A DNA stretch of 64,000 bases from Prevotella sp. (GCA_024688365.1 JAILEG010000005.1:52194-116193), one strand, 5' to 3'; shown: positions 31,423-42,983, counted from the stretch's first letter. Made by a program: numbers and translations. The notes: generated from the sequence alone by a model not told the origin.

Positions 31423-34377
31423 ATGGATGTATTCGGGAAAATCTTATTGACAAGTGCAATCTTTGTCCAAGCAGTGTCAGCAGAGGCTGCCGTCCCCGTT
31501 AAGGGTTCGGTGGTCGATGCTGACACTCATATAGAGATTATTGGAGCGTCGGTGCGTGATGCCAGCGGCAAGGCTTTGGCGGTGACTGATATTGATGGCA
31601 GATTTGAGGTAATGGCAGAGTCGTTTCCCGCCACATTTGAGGTCTCATACGTTGGCTATCAGACACAGAAAGTCACTGCATTTCAGCAGGGTGACTCGCT
31701 GACGGTAACGCTGAAGGCTGATGCCAGACATTTGGACGAGGTGGTCGTTGTGGGCTATGGCACGCAGAACCGGACGCAGCTGACGGGCAGCGTGTCTACA
31801 GTGAGGGCAAATGTGTTCAATTTAGCACAGAGCCCAACCCTGGACGAGGCTTTGACAGGGCAGGTGGCCGGGCTGAATGTCACGGCATCATCAGGTCAGC
31901 CGGGAGCATCAAGCCAGCTGCGCATACGTGGCGGAAACTCTGTCAACGCAAGCAATGAGCCCCTCTATGTCATTGACGGTTTTATCTATTATAAGGATCA
32001 GAGCGCATCCAGGACGGGATTGGCGAATATGGAAAGCTCGGTCAATCCGCTGGCATCGGTCAATCCGACTGATATACAGTCGATTGAGGTGCTGAAAGAT
32101 GTCAGTGCCACTGCCATCTATGGCTCACGCGGGGCCAATGGTGTCATCATTGTCACGACAAAGAAAGGGCAGCGGGGCAAGGTAAGCATCAACTACCGAT
32201 ATACCGTAGGCTGGGACAGAGTGACGAAGAAGCTCGACCTGCTCAATGCCAGCGAGTGGGGCCGCCTGGAACGTGATCATTACAACAAGTTTCCCGGCTA
32301 TACTGATGAGCAGTTGGCCAATTTAGGGCAGGGCACAGACTGGCAGGATGCCGTTCTTCGCTCCGCTCTCCGCCAGAGCCATGAGCTTTCCATATCGGGT
32401 GGCGGCGACAGGACACGCTATGCCGTCAGTGCGAATTATACGGATCAGGATGGTATTGTCATAGGCTCAGGCTTCCGCCGTTATAATTTCCATATCAATG
32501 CCGACCATGAGCTGATGGATAATCTGACATTGGGGCTGAATGCCAGCTATGGAAAGAGTACGCAGCGAGGGCTGACCACGACGGTGGCAACCAATTATAA
32601 CAGCTCGCCTTACTCTGCCGGCATCAGCAACTCGCTGGTCTATGCGCTGATGATGCCGCCTGTCGTGACTGTGTATAATGCTGACGGGGGATTCAATTAC
32701 AGCAACCCTTATGAGTATGCTTATTTCGCTGTAGGCAATAAGACGGCAAATCCTGTCAGCGACTTGCTCAACAGCACTTCTGAGAGCATCAACAATTATT
32801 TGCTGTCCAATTTCTATCTGCAGTACAAGTTCCTTGGCCACTTCACAGTGAAGGCGGCCCTGGGGCTGAATAAGGAGCAGGTCACGCAAAACTATTTCTC
32901 ACCCTCTTACACGGCTCTTGGCCTGGCGAATGAGGGCCTGGGAGGTATTGGCCACAAGAATCAGGAAATTTGGCAGCAGGAGTATACGATTGACTATACC
33001 AACCAGTTGGGAGCGCACTTCGTCAATGCGCTCGTAGGCTATACGCAGCAACGCACGACGACTGCCTACAACAGCACGCTTGTCAGCCATTTCACCAATG
33101 AGGCGTTGGGCTACAACAACCTTGCTGACGGCAGCCAGGTCTATCCGCCCGTGTCAGGAACGACGGAGAGCAAGTTGCAGAGTTTTATCTTCCGTCTGAA
33201 CTATACGCTTTTGGGGCGTTATAATGCCACGGCAACCTTCCGTACAGACCATAGCTCACGTTTCTCCTCCCGTCACCGCTGGGGCTACTTCCCAAGTATT
33301 GGACTTTCATGGAATGTCAGCGAGGAGCCTTGGCTGCGCAATGTGCGTGCCCTCTCCGGCCTGAAGTTGCGTGTGAGTGCAGGTACGGTGGGAAATCAGG
33401 AGATAGGCGATTATGAATTTGCTGCCTCTTACGCTGCAGGACGTTACAACGGAAGCTCATCCTATCAGATAGGGAACCTTGCCAACGGGGACCTGCGCTG
33501 GGAGACGACGGCATCCTATAACTTCGGAATTGATGCGGGATTCTTTGACAACAGGCTTAATGCCGTGCTTGACCTCTACTACAAGAAGACCAGTGACCTG
33601 CTGCTTAACGTTCCGGTCAGCAGCCTGCAGGGTGTCAGCAGCCAGTTGCGTAATGTGGGGAATGTGGTCAACAAGGGTATAGAACTCTCTCTTAACGGAA
33701 CGATTGTGCGCAACCGTGACCTCAGTCTGACCGCAACGCTGAACCTGGCGCGCAACCTCAACAGGATAACGGACATGGGAACTACTGACAATGTCATTGA
33801 GGGAGACTATAATGAGCGTATCCTCAGGCAAGGCTCATCACTTGGGAGCTTCTACGGGCTGCTCTTCACCGGGATTGATGAGAACGGGAGACTTTCCTAT
33901 AAAGACCAGGATGGCAATGGGGTCGTCAACGGGAACGACCGTGTGCTGCTTGGAAGTGTCCAGCCTGACCTCACCTTGGGATTCTCCACCGCCTTGCAGT
34001 GGCATCATCTTGATGCCAGCATCAGCCTCGCAGGGACAGTGGGCAGCAAGCTCTTCAATGCGCTGCGCTACAATATGGAGCATGCGACCGACTCTTATAA
34101 TGTGCTGGCAAGCTACTATTCGGCAAGCCGTACCTCCAGCTATATAGACAGTCGCTACGTGGAAAGTGGCAATTACCTGAAACTGAAGAACCTGACCCTG
34201 GGTTACACCATAGCTCCCAAGGGCTGGCTGGCATCGTTCCGCCTCTTCGCTACGGCCAGCAACCTGCTCACCATAACTCCTTACAAGGGATATGACCCGG
34301 AGGTGGCGAGCGGGACTGATAACGGTGTATATCCGGCAAGCCGCAGTTTTGTCTTCGGGGTAGACGTGAAATTCTAA
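31423..34377 (+). CDS. SusC/RagA family TonB-linked outer membrane protein
   Basis: Carboxypeptidase-like N-domain (VKGSVVDADTHIEIIGASV), plug (LDEVVVVGYGTQNRTQLTGSVSTV), C-terminal SRSFVFGVDVKF. Confidence 0.97.
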   Translation: MDVFGKILLTSAIFVQAVSAEAAVPVKGSVVDADTHIEIIGASVRDASGKALAVTDIDGRFEVMAESFPATFEVSYVGYQTQKVTAFQQGDSLTVTLKADARHLDEVVVVGYGTQNRTQLTGSVSTVRANVFNLAQSPTLDEALTGQVAGLNVTASSGQPGASSQLRIRGGNSVNASNEPLYVIDGFIYYKDQSASRTGLANMESSVNPLASVNPTDIQSIEVLKDVSATAIYGSRGANGVIIVTTKKGQRGKVSINYRYTVGWDRVTKKLDLLNASEWGRLERDHYNKFPGYTDEQLANLGQGTDWQDAVLRSALRQSHELSISGGGDRTRYAVSANYTDQDGIVIGSGFRRYNFHINADHELMDNLTLGLNASYGKSTQRGLTTTVATNYNSSPYSAGISNSLVYALMMPPVVTVYNADGGFNYSNPYEYAYFAVGNKTANPVSDLLNSTSESINNYLLSNFYLQYKFLGHFTVKAALGLNKEQVTQNYFSPSYTALGLANEGLGGIGHKNQEIWQQEYTIDYTNQLGAHFVNALVGYTQQRTTTAYNSTLVSHFTNEALGYNNLADGSQVYPPVSGTTESKLQSFIFRLNYTLLGRYNATATFRTDHSSRFSSRHRWGYFPSIGLSWNVSEEPWLRNVRALSGLKLRVSAGTVGNQEIGDYEFAASYAAGRYNGSSSYQIGNLANGDLRWETTASYNFGIDAGFFDNRLNAVLDLYYKKTSDLLLNVPVSSLQGVSSQLRNVGNVVNKGIELSLNGTIVRNRDLSLTATLNLARNLNRITDMGTTDNVIEGDYNERILRQGSSLGSFYGLLFTGIDENGRLSYKDQDGNGVVNGNDRVLLGSVQPDLTLGFSTALQWHHLDASISLAGTVGSKLFNALRYNMEHATDSYNVLASYYSASRTSSYIDSRYVESGNYLKLKNLTLGYTIAPKGWLASFRLFATASNLLTITPYKGYDPEVASGTDNGVYPASRSFVFGVDVKF

Positions 34378-34418
34378 CAAACATTCAGACCAACACATAA
34401 AACAGAAAGGGAAAAATT

Positions 34419-36110
34419 ATGAGAAGAAACACACTATTGAAGGCTATCCCATCGTTAGCACTTATATTGGGACTTGTTTCCTGCAACAGCAATGATGCGC
34501 TTGACGATGCTGTGTCAGGCAATGTCATCGGCAACGACAACATTGTGCAGAGTGACGCACAGGCCTTATCGCTTGTCAATGGATCTTACGGTCCGCTGCA
34601 GAGCGTCAGCTCGTCCTTGTCATTCATCATTGAGACACAAAGCAACAAGGTTATCTCCTTTGAGGGGGAGGAGGATGCTGACGGGCCACTCAACAGCCGG
34701 TTTGAGGCAAGTGCCTCCACATGGTACCAACGGAAGGTGTTCGGCAACCTCTATCTCAGCATTGCCAACAGCAATAATGCCATCAGGAATGTGCTGAACA
34801 ACAGGAACGTGAGCCAATCTATCCAGGATGCCGCTGTGGGCAAGGCTAAGCTGCTGCGTGCTTTGGGTTATCTCTATCTGGTTCAGCTCTATGGAGAGGT
34901 GCCGGTGATTACGGAGACTGACTCGACCAACACCCGCCGCAACACGATAGACGAGGTGTATGCGCAAATCGTGACTGACCTTAAGGATGCCGAGCAACTG
35001 TTGCCGGAGACATCCACAACGCCTGTTGAGCCTACAAAGGATGCGGCTGATGCCCTCCTGGCACGTGCTTACCTGGCATGGGGCGACAATCCGCTGAGCT
35101 ATGATGAGCTGCAGGCTATCTATGGCTCAAGGAAAGATCCGGTATTCACCAAGGATGACAGGAAACTGGAGCTGGCCGTGGAGTATGCTGACAAGGTCAT
35201 CAGCCGCGGGCATCACTCACTGCTGGCTGACTACACCCATCTCTCCGGGCGTGCCTATGAGGCAGAGAACCAGGAACGTATCCTGACCATCCAGCATGGT
35301 GGCGACGCTGTTGACCGCCAGGGCAACCACCAGACACACTGTGGATGGACTTTCCCCTTCCAGCAATTCAATAATGATGCCCAGGGGAAGCCAGACCCAG
35401 ACAGCCCGAAGGTTGACCCGACGCAGAACCACCTGGAGTCGGCTGACGTGACACCTTACCTTGACTGGGCAAAGGATGCTCCTGGTGACTCAGTCCGCAG
35501 GAACTGGACTTATAAGACCCGTATCTATAATTCCGAGACGGGCAAGTATTACAGTTATCTGCCACCACTTTATACGCCTATCTTGGGCAAGGCCGTGGAT
35601 GAGTCATGGGACAACAGCGTCAACCAGGAGATAACGCTTAACGACAATGACCGCATCGAGATGCGATATGCTGAGGTGCTGCTGATCAAGGCTGAGGCAC
35701 TGGTACAGCTGGGACGTAACACGGAGGCTGCGGTTCCTTACAACCAGCTTCAAGAACGGGCCTACGGCAACAAGAGCCATAATGTGTCGAGTGTCAGCTT
35801 TGACCAGATAAAGAAAGAATGGGAGTATGAGTTCGGGTATGAGCAAAAGAGTCTCCTGAACAGCTATCGCTGGAAGACGCTTATCAGCGATGTGCAGAAG
35901 GTGAGAAACTATGAGCATTTTGATGACAGTTATGCTGTGGCGGGCAAGATTGGCCGTGACGGAAACGTGGTCAACCCGTTCTTTGCCAAGATCCATAAGC
36001 ATCTCGTGGCTAAATACAATAACGTGAGTGGGAGAAACTATCGACAGCCTATCCCGCAGGGACTGACGGGCGAGGATCTTGGCATCACTCCGCAGAATCC
36101 AGGCTATTGA
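34419..36110 (+). CDS. RagB/SusD family nutrient-uptake outer membrane lipoprotein
   Basis: Lipoprotein signal (LALILGLVSCNSND), ALGYLYLVQLYGEVPVIT, EVLLIKAEALVQLG; directly follows susC. Confidence 0.94.
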   Translation: MRRNTLLKAIPSLALILGLVSCNSNDALDDAVSGNVIGNDNIVQSDAQALSLVNGSYGPLQSVSSSLSFIIETQSNKVISFEGEEDADGPLNSRFEASASTWYQRKVFGNLYLSIANSNNAIRNVLNNRNVSQSIQDAAVGKAKLLRALGYLYLVQLYGEVPVITETDSTNTRRNTIDEVYAQIVTDLKDAEQLLPETSTTPVEPTKDAADALLARAYLAWGDNPLSYDELQAIYGSRKDPVFTKDDRKLELAVEYADKVISRGHHSLLADYTHLSGRAYEAENQERILTIQHGGDAVDRQGNHQTHCGWTFPFQQFNNDAQGKPDPDSPKVDPTQNHLESADVTPYLDWAKDAPGDSVRRNWTYKTRIYNSETGKYYSYLPPLYTPILGKAVDESWDNSVNQEITLNDNDRIEMRYAEVLLIKAEALVQLGRNTEAAVPYNQLQERAYGNKSHNVSSVSFDQIKKEWEYEFGYEQKSLLNSYRWKTLISDVQKVRNYEHFDDSYAVAGKIGRDGNVVNPFFAKIHKHLVAKYNNVSGRNYRQPIPQGLTGEDLGITPQNPGY

Positions 36111-36181
36111 TGGGTGAAAGCATCTGTATGACTGGAAAAGACAAGCAGATACAGTAAAGATTGAAGATAAATATTTGAGGG

Positions 36182-36215
36182 GTGTGCCAGGAATTGTTTT
36201 TGGCACACTCTTCTT
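36182..36215 (+). terminator. Terminator-like hairpin after susD
   Basis: GTGTGCCA...TGGCACAC followed by TCTTCTTTCTTT. Confidence 0.55.
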
Positions 36216-36231
36216 TCTTTGAGTTAAGATT

Positions 36232-37494
36232 ATGACAAAGAAAACAGAGAAGAATAAGGGAACGGCTGCTCAGAGACGGCAGCTGGTGTTGTGGATTGGC
36301 GCACTTGTCGCAGGTGCGTTGCTGGGCATGTTGCAGGTTGAGGCATTGGGTAAGCTGATGGATTTCATAGCCGCGGTCTATACGCATCTTTTCCAGCTGC
36401 TGGCGGTGCCGACCATTGTGCTGGCTGTCATCACTACTCTTGCCGCCTTTGGCGAGCAGGAGGATACGGGGCGCATCTTCCGCCACGCTGTGACCTACAC
36501 GTTGCTGACTACTTTCATGGCAGCCTTTGTGGGGCTGGGACTGTACATTGTGATAGCTCCGGGCAATCTGGCGGCTGAGATGGTGACCAGAGGCATGCAG
36601 GATGTTCCGAAGAATCTGGGTCATCTTTCTTATTATGACCACATCCTTTCGGTTGTCCCTGACAACATTGTGAAGCCTTTTCTTGAAGGCAATGTGCTGA
36701 GCCTCTTGCTGTTGGCTTTCGCTATGGGCATTGCTTTGGCAAAGATGCCTTCCAGTGAGCAGAAGACAACGGTCATGCGTGGACTTCAGGGGTTACAGGA
36801 CATCCTGTTTCTGCTCATCCGTGGGTTGATATGGACACTTCCATTAGGTATCGTAGCCTTTGCGGCTCAGCTCTCAGCCCAGGTGAGTGCCGGTATTGTG
36901 ATGGGGTCGCTGGGCAAGTATGTGGCAGTTGTGCTGGCCGGCAATGTCATCCAGTTCTTTGTTGTCCTGCCGCTCTTCCTGCTTGCCCGGGGATTGAATC
37001 CTGTGCGCACACTTGGCAGGATGATGCCTGCCGTGCTGATGGCACTTTTCACTAAGAGCTCTGCGGCCACACTGCCGGTGACCATGTCGTCAGCAGAGGA
37101 GAGGGCTGGCGTGTCGAGAAGAGTATCCCGTTTTGTCCTGCCCATCTGTACTACCATCAATATGAATGGCTGTGCTGCATTCATCCTTGTCACCTCACTC
37201 TTTGTGATGCAGAACGGAGGAGTTACCCTTACGTTTCCCACAATGTTGCTCTGGGTGCTGATAGCCGTCATCTCGGCTGTAGGCAATGCAGGTGTTCCGA
37301 TGGGATGCTACTTCCTTACGCTGTCCTTGATGGCTGGGGTAGGTGGTCCGGTTGGTATTATGGGTATTATACTGCCCATCTACACTATCATTGACATGAT
37401 AGAGACTGCTGAGAATGTATGGTCGGACTCGTGTGTGTGCGCCATGACGGATAGGGATATGAAAAGACTGTTAGCTCAGGAAGCTGTCAGCTGA
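36232..37494 (+). CDS. Dicarboxylate/amino acid:cation symporter
   Basis: FTKSSAATLPVTMSSAEE, FVLPICTTINMNGCAAF, GNAGVPMGCYFL, DSCVCAMTD: DAACS family motifs. Confidence 0.9.
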   Translation: MTKKTEKNKGTAAQRRQLVLWIGALVAGALLGMLQVEALGKLMDFIAAVYTHLFQLLAVPTIVLAVITTLAAFGEQEDTGRIFRHAVTYTLLTTFMAAFVGLGLYIVIAPGNLAAEMVTRGMQDVPKNLGHLSYYDHILSVVPDNIVKPFLEGNVLSLLLLAFAMGIALAKMPSSEQKTTVMRGLQGLQDILFLLIRGLIWTLPLGIVAFAAQLSAQVSAGIVMGSLGKYVAVVLAGNVIQFFVVLPLFLLARGLNPVRTLGRMMPAVLMALFTKSSAATLPVTMSSAEERAGVSRRVSRFVLPICTTINMNGCAAFILVTSLFVMQNGGVTLTFPTMLLWVLIAVISAVGNAGVPMGCYFLTLSLMAGVGGPVGIMGIILPIYTIIDMIETAENVWSDSCVCAMTDRDMKRLLAQEAVS

Positions 37495-37539
37495 GAACGG
37501 TATCTTTGCCCAGTCTTTTTGGGGGGATGTTTCCCTTCC

Positions 37540-37577
37540 AGCATACATGCAGCCCAATGGGCTGCATGTATGCTTTT
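37540..37577 (+). terminator. Intrinsic terminator
   Basis: Perfect 16-bp stem AGCATACATGCAGCCC-AAT-GGGCTGCATGTATGCT + TTT. Confidence 0.8.
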
Positions 37578-37749
37578 ATCCGCTTATCTGGTGTGTGGGC
37601 GGGGTAGCTGCCCGTGCTGCAGTCAGATGCCAACACATCCGATAGCCCCTCTGTCCTTCTGCTATATATGATAGTATGTTCCTGTCTGGCAGGATAGGTA
37701 TGGCGAAATGGGGAGATGGCTGTTTGGCAGAAGCGGAGGCTATTTGGTA

Positions 37750-40016
37750 TCAGGAAAGGGCGAGGAGCCGTTCCAGGTCGGCCTGTTCTCCTACTATCCA
37801 CAGCACGTCGCCCACTTCTAATGAGCGGAAGGGAGTGATGAGGGTGAGGTTCTTCTGCCCCTCGTCCACTCCCACGACCATGCAGTTGTACTGGTCACGG
37901 ATGCCGCTTTCCTTCAAGGTCTTGCCAATGAAGGGACTGGACTCTGCGAGGACGAACCGGCGCAGCTTCATCTCACGTTTCTCAATCTCGGCATCCTCGG
38001 GATGCAGCTCGGTGCTGACGGCTGCGGAGAAGGCGGTGAGCTGCTCATCGTTGCCGATGGCCTGCAGCTTGTCACCGGGGAAGAGGATGGTGTCGCCATT
38101 GGGAATGTTGATGCGGAGTGAGCCACGGAGGATGCTGCTGACGTGTACGCCGAAACGGTTGCGCAGTTGCAGGCTGCGCAGCGTCTGTCCCGCCCAGGTG
38201 GAGTCATCAGGCAGCTCGAAGTTGGCGATGTGGATGTCACGGTCAACGAGATGCCCGGCGAAGAGGGGCTTCTTCCGTCCGTGGACCTGTGCCTCGATGT
38301 CACGGCTGCGCAGGTTGAGGATGAAGAGCCGTTCCAGCTTGATGCTCCTTTTCTTCAGTCTTCGGGAGAGGAGCATCAGGGTCAGCACTCCCACGGCAAT
38401 GGCTATGATGAGGGCTGTCTTGAAACGGGTGAGGTAATTGCAGATGTAGAAGATGAACCCGATGGCGATGACGACACGGGCCAGGACGGTGGCGATGAGT
38501 GGCAGGCGGTTGATGCGTCGCCCGGTCCATAGTGCCTTGAACTCCTCGGAGTGGTTTTTCTTCATCACGATGGAACGGAGGAAAGGCGAGATGATTGCCA
38601 CGGTGAGCAGGCCGCAGACAGCATTGCCCGCCCAGTGGTTTCCCGTCCACTCAGTTGAGAGGTGCCGGCACACGGGCAGGATCAGGGAGAACATGATGGT
38701 TATGACGGCTGTGGAGAGGATGCTGTAGATGAGGGTGTTCATCAGCATGGCCTTGACAAGGTCCTTCCAAAGACTGTCGGAGGCTGTGGTGTAGGGTGTC
38801 CCGGCCTGGAAGTGGGACAGGCGGCGCACCCACCGCTTGGGCAGATGGCTGACCAGAGTCTCATAGCAGGGGTCGGCAGCCCTGATCATGTAGGGAGTGA
38901 GGAAGGTTGTGATGACTGAGACAGCAACGACAACGGGGTAAAGGAAGTCGCTGATGACGTGCAGTGACAGTCCTAATGAGGCGATGATGAAGGCGAATTC
39001 GCCCACCTGAGCCATAGAGAATCCACAGCGCATGGCATTCTTCAGCGACTGTCCGCCAAGCAGATAGCCTAAAGTGCCGAACAGAGCTTGCCCGGTGAGG
39101 ATGGTCAGGACGAGGAAGAGGATGGGAAGGGCATAGTCAGCCAGTATCTTCGGGTCGACCAGCATGCCCACTGACACAAAGAAGACGGCGCCAAAGAGAT
39201 TCTTCACAGGCTCGACAAGGCGGATAATCTTGTCAGCCTCAATCGTCTCAGCAAGGATGCTGCCCATCACGAAAGCACCGAAGGCGGCACTGAAGCCAAC
39301 CTGCGTGGAGACAACCGCCATCAGGCAGCAGAAGCCCAATGACACGACAAGCAGCGTCTCATTGTTGAGAAACCTTCGGACGGAGCGCAGGAAGAGGGGG
39401 ATGGCAAACAGGCCGATGACAAACCACAGGACAAGGAAGAAACCAATCTTGGCAAGACTGCCCACAATCTGACTGCCGTCGGGGCTGGCACCGCTGGCAA
39501 GGGTACTCAGCATGACCATCATCACTATGGCAAGAATATCCTCCAGGATGAGAACGCTCATCACGGTGGTGGCAAATCCCTGCTGAGTCAGTCCCATGTC
39601 GGCGAATGCCTTATAGATAATGGTGGTGGAACTCATGGCAAGCATGCCGCCAAGGAAGATGCAGTCCATGCGCTGCCAGCCGAAGCTGTGCCCCACGATG
39701 CCCCCCAGCGTCATCATGCAGAAGATGATGGTGCAGGCGGCAATAATGGGTGATGCGCCCATCTTGAGAATCTTCTTGATGGAGAAGTCCAGTCCGAGCG
39801 AGAAGAGAAGGAAGATGACACCAATGTCTGCCCATGTCTGTATGTCGGCTTTGTCAACGACGCTCATCAGATAAGGCATGTGGGGCGAGACAAGGAAGCC
39901 CGCGACAATGTAGCCCAGCACCAGTGGCTGCCGGAGTTTTCTGAAGAGCAGGGTCACGAATCCGGCTACAACAAGAATGAGTGCGAGGTCTTCGACCAGG
40001 GCAGGAAGTTCTGACA
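37750..40016 (-). CDS. Cation:proton antiporter (CPA2/Kef-type) with TrkA-C-like C-terminus
   Basis: VLGYIVAGFLVSPH, FLLFSLGLDFSIKKI, AAFGAFVMGSILAET; C-terminal RCK/TrkA_C-like segments. Confidence 0.9.
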
Positions 40017-40183
40017 TAAGATATTGGAAATCCCACCTCCTGCCTTTCCATGAGGATAGAGGCACTGAAGTGACCTGCTTGGAGAGATAAAACTCATTCT
40101 TCAGAGAGATGGGGGAATGTGTCTTGCAGGTGTTGTTGGTAATCTCCCGCTTTGTTCTTTTTGAGAGCCATCATGTCGCATAC

Positions 40184-40222
40184 AGCCCCTCCTCCCTTGG
40201 GAGAATAGGGAGGAGGGGCTGC
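40184..40222. terminator. Terminator-like hairpin
   Basis: AGCCCCTCCTCCC...GGGAGGAGGGGCT. Confidence 0.55.
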
Positions 40223-40226
40223 TTTC

Positions 40227-41450
40227 TCAATCGTTAAACTCCGCAGTCAGCCGGCAGATGTTGATGATGACTTGCATGGCTTTTTCCATGACCTGTACGG
40301 ATACGAACTCATAGGGGCCGTGGAAGTTGACACCACCAGCAAAGATGTTCGGACAGGGCAGACCCTTGAAGGAGAGCTGCGCACCGTCAGTGCCGCCACG
40401 GATGGGCTGTACCTTTGGGGCGATGTTTGCTTGTTGCATTGCCCGTAATACCAGTTCGATGACGTGCATGTTCGGGTCAATCTTCTCCTTCATGTTGTAA
40501 TACTGGTCATTCATCTTCAGCTCTACAGTCCCCTCACCGTATTTATCGTTCATCAGCTTCACGCAGTTCTCCATGAAACGCTTGCGTTCCTCAAAACGGT
40601 CGCGGTCATGGTCGCGGATGATGTAGCTGAGCTTGGCCTCCTCGCATCGGCTCTCAATGCCCAGAAGATGATAGAAGCCCTGGTAGCCTTCGGTCTCTTC
40701 AGGAATCTCGGTCTCAGGAATCATGGCATTGAACTCACAGGCCAGGCGGCTGGCATTGACCATCTTCCCCTTGGCATAGCCTGTGTGTACGCTGACACCA
40801 TGTATCAGCACCTTGGCCCCAGCGGCATTGAAGTTCTCATATTCCAGCTCACCGAGGTCGCCCCCGTCAATGGTGTAGCCCCACTCACAGCCGAACTTCT
40901 CCACATCAAAATGATGGGCACCCATCCCGATTTCCTCATCAGGATTGAAGCCGACACGGATATCACCATGCTCAATCTCGTCATGGTCGCGCAGGAAGCA
41001 CATGGCCTGTACAATCTCGGCAATGCCGGCCTTGTCATCGGCGCCCAGCAGTGTAGTGCCATCGGTCACGATAAGGTCTTCTCCCTTGTGTTCCAGCAGT
41101 TCGGGGAACATGCGTGGAGAGCTGACCATGCTCGGGTTCAGCTCTATGTCGCCGCCGTCATAGTTCTTTACGATGCGTGCCTTGACGTTTGCCCCACTGG
41201 CATCAAGAGCTGTGTCATAGTGAGAGATGAAACCGATTGTTGGGATTTTCTTCTTCGTGTTGGCTGGGAGTGTGGCATAGATATAGCCCATCTCGTCCAT
41301 CTCAACATCCTTCAGCCCCTCACGTTCGAGTTCTTCTTTCAGATATTTCGCAAAGATCAGTTGCTTTGGTGTACTTGGCACGGTCTCGGATTCTTCAGCC
41401 GATTGCGTGTCAAACTTAGTGTAGTTGATAAATCTTTCTACTATTTCCAT
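40227..41450 (-). CDS. pepT: Peptidase T (tripeptidase)
   Basis: [91 protein letters not shown]. Confidence 0.95.
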   Translation of the reverse strand: MEIVERFINYTKFDTQSAEESETVPSTPKQLIFAKYLKEELEREGLKDVEMDEMGYIYATLPANTKKKIPTIGFISHYDTALDASGANVKARIVKNYDGGDIELNPSMVSSPRMFPELLEHKGEDLIVTDGTTLLGADDKAGIAEIVQAMCFLRDHDEIEHGDIRVGFNPDEEIGMGAHHFDVEKFGCEWGYTIDGGDLGELEYENFNAAGAKVLIHGVSVHTGYAKGKMVNASRLACEFNAMIPETEIPEETEGYQGFYHLLGIESRCEEAKLSYIIRDHDRDRFEERKRFMENCVKLMNDKYGEGTVELKMNDQYYNMKEKIDPNMHVIELVLRAMQQANIAPKVQPIRGGTDGAQLSFKGLPCPNIFAGGVNFHGPYEFVSVQVMEKAMQVIINICRLTAEFND

Positions 41451-41490
41451 GATGTTACGGATATTATTTAGTTGTGTCTTCTGTAAGGAT

Positions 41491-41691
41491 AATGCAGGCG
41501 AGCGCAAAGGAGAGCTTGTTCTCAATTTGCCGAGTGCAGCTTATCTTCTGCAAAGAAAATGCAAGCAAGCGCAAAGGAGAGCTTGTTCTCAATTTGCCGA
41601 GTGCAGCTTATCTTCTGCAAAGATAATGCAAGCGAGCGCAAAGGAGAGCTTGTTCTCAATTTGCCGAGTGCAGCTTATCTTCTGCAAAGAT
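41491..41691. repeat. 67-bp tandem repeat, 3 near-identical units, in the pepT 5' region
   Basis: Units start (AATGCA...) at 41491, 41558, 41625. Reverse strand carries TATCTTTGCAGAAGATAAGCTGCACTCGG at unit boundaries (TAnnTTTG-like). Confidence 0.95.
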
Positions 41692-41715
41692 ACAATTTAT
41701 TTTCGATAAACGACT

Positions 41716-42900
41716 TTATTTCTTCTTCTCTTCTTTTTTGTTTGCAAACAACTTGCCAACCACCAGCGCTATGGCACCATCACCCGTCACATTGCATGCG
41801 GTGCCGAAGCTGTCCATCGCAATGTAGAGGGCTATCATCAAAGCCTGTGCCTCAGCATCGAAGCCAAGGATACTTGCCAGTGGTGCCAATGCCGCCATGA
41901 TGGCACCACCTGGCACACCAGGTGCGGCAACCATGATGATGGAGAGCATGAGGATGAAGTAGAGGAAGAGAGCTGGGGTGTGGGGAATGCCTGTCAGCAT
42001 GCAGATGGTCAAGGCACATGCGGTGATCTTCATGGCGCTGCCGCTGAGGTGGATGGTGGCACAGAGTGGTATGACGAATCCTGCTATTTCCCTGCCTACA
42101 CCATTCTTTAGGGTCTGGTCGAGTGTCACGGGGATAGTAGCGGCTGATGAGCTGGTGCCCAAGGCAGTCAGATAGGCTGGAAACATAGTCCACAGCATGC
42201 GGAAGGGGTTGCGCTTGACAATGGCTCCGGCTATGCAGAACTGGTAGACAAGGATGAGGACATGCAGCACGAGGATGACGATGATAATCTGGGAGAAGAC
42301 AAGCAGAATCTGCCGTGCCTGCCCGTTGTAGGCCATATTGAGGAATACACCGAAGATATAGAGAGGCAGCAGGGGGATGATGGCTTTGGCTATTGTCTTT
42401 TCTATGATGTATTTGAATTCGCTGAATACACCCTTCATCGTATTGAGCCTGCCATAGGCAATGCCCAGTCCGGCTATGAACGAGAATATCAGTCCACTCA
42501 TGACATCGACCATGGCTGGGATGTGGAGGGTGAAATAAGGAGCAAGTTCGGTAGCCTTATTGATATGTGGCATGCTTCCTCCTGTTGAGGCTATCATGGA
42601 GGGGAAGAGCCATGAACCTGTACCGTAAGCCAGTCCGCCAGCGACAACAGTATCAGTGTAGGCTATGATGACAGTTACGAGCAATAGTTTGCCGGCCCCC
42701 TTTCCTATATCAGCAATGGCAGGCGTTACCAGTCCGATGATAATCAAGGGGATCATGAATCCGAGGAACTGGCTGAAGATGCCGTTAAAGGTAAGGAATA
42801 CTCTTGCCAGTGCCGCAGGCATATAATAGCCAAAGAAGATACCAAGGAGAATGGCTATGACAATCCTTGGGAGAAGACCTATTTTGATTTTTCTTTCCAT
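41716..42900 (-). CDS. Dicarboxylate/amino acid:cation symporter
   Basis: LTALGTSSSAATIPVTLDQTLKNG, FVIPLCATIHLSGSAMKI, DSFGTACNVTGDGAIALVV. Confidence 0.9.
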   Translation of the reverse strand: MERKIKIGLLPRIVIAILLGIFFGYYMPAALARVFLTFNGIFSQFLGFMIPLIIIGLVTPAIADIGKGAGKLLLVTVIIAYTDTVVAGGLAYGTGSWLFPSMIASTGGSMPHINKATELAPYFTLHIPAMVDVMSGLIFSFIAGLGIAYGRLNTMKGVFSEFKYIIEKTIAKAIIPLLPLYIFGVFLNMAYNGQARQILLVFSQIIIVILVLHVLILVYQFCIAGAIVKRNPFRMLWTMFPAYLTALGTSSSAATIPVTLDQTLKNGVGREIAGFVIPLCATIHLSGSAMKITACALTICMLTGIPHTPALFLYFILMLSIIMVAAPGVPGGAIMAALAPLASILGFDAEAQALMIALYIAMDSFGTACNVTGDGAIALVVGKLFANKKEEKKK

Positions 42901-42948
42901 GTCGTGTGTATATCTGTAAGATTCCTGACCTCATTTGGCTGCTAATAA

Positions 42949-42983
42949 AAACAAGGTGTACAAATCATTTGTACACCTTGTTT
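42949..42983 (-). terminator. Terminator-like hairpin downstream of tRNA-Arg
   Basis: Perfect 16-bp inverted repeat AAACAAGGTGTACAAA-TCA-TTTGTACACCTTGTTT. Confidence 0.75.

Noticed and set aside
40464-41471. 335-aa plus-strand ORF antisense to pepT
   Set aside because: pepT on the opposite strand has unmistakable family motifs; this is a shadow ORF from codon bias.
41491-41691. CRISPR array
   Set aside because: Units are identical 67-bp tandem copies with no unique spacers and no cas genes nearby.
41425-41900. Small proteins [22 protein letters not shown]... as real CDSs
   Set aside because: They are translations of the 67-bp non-coding repeat in different frames.
42949-42983. Transposon terminal inverted repeat
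   Set aside because: Three-base loop and position directly 3' of tRNA-Arg fit a terminator hairpin better.
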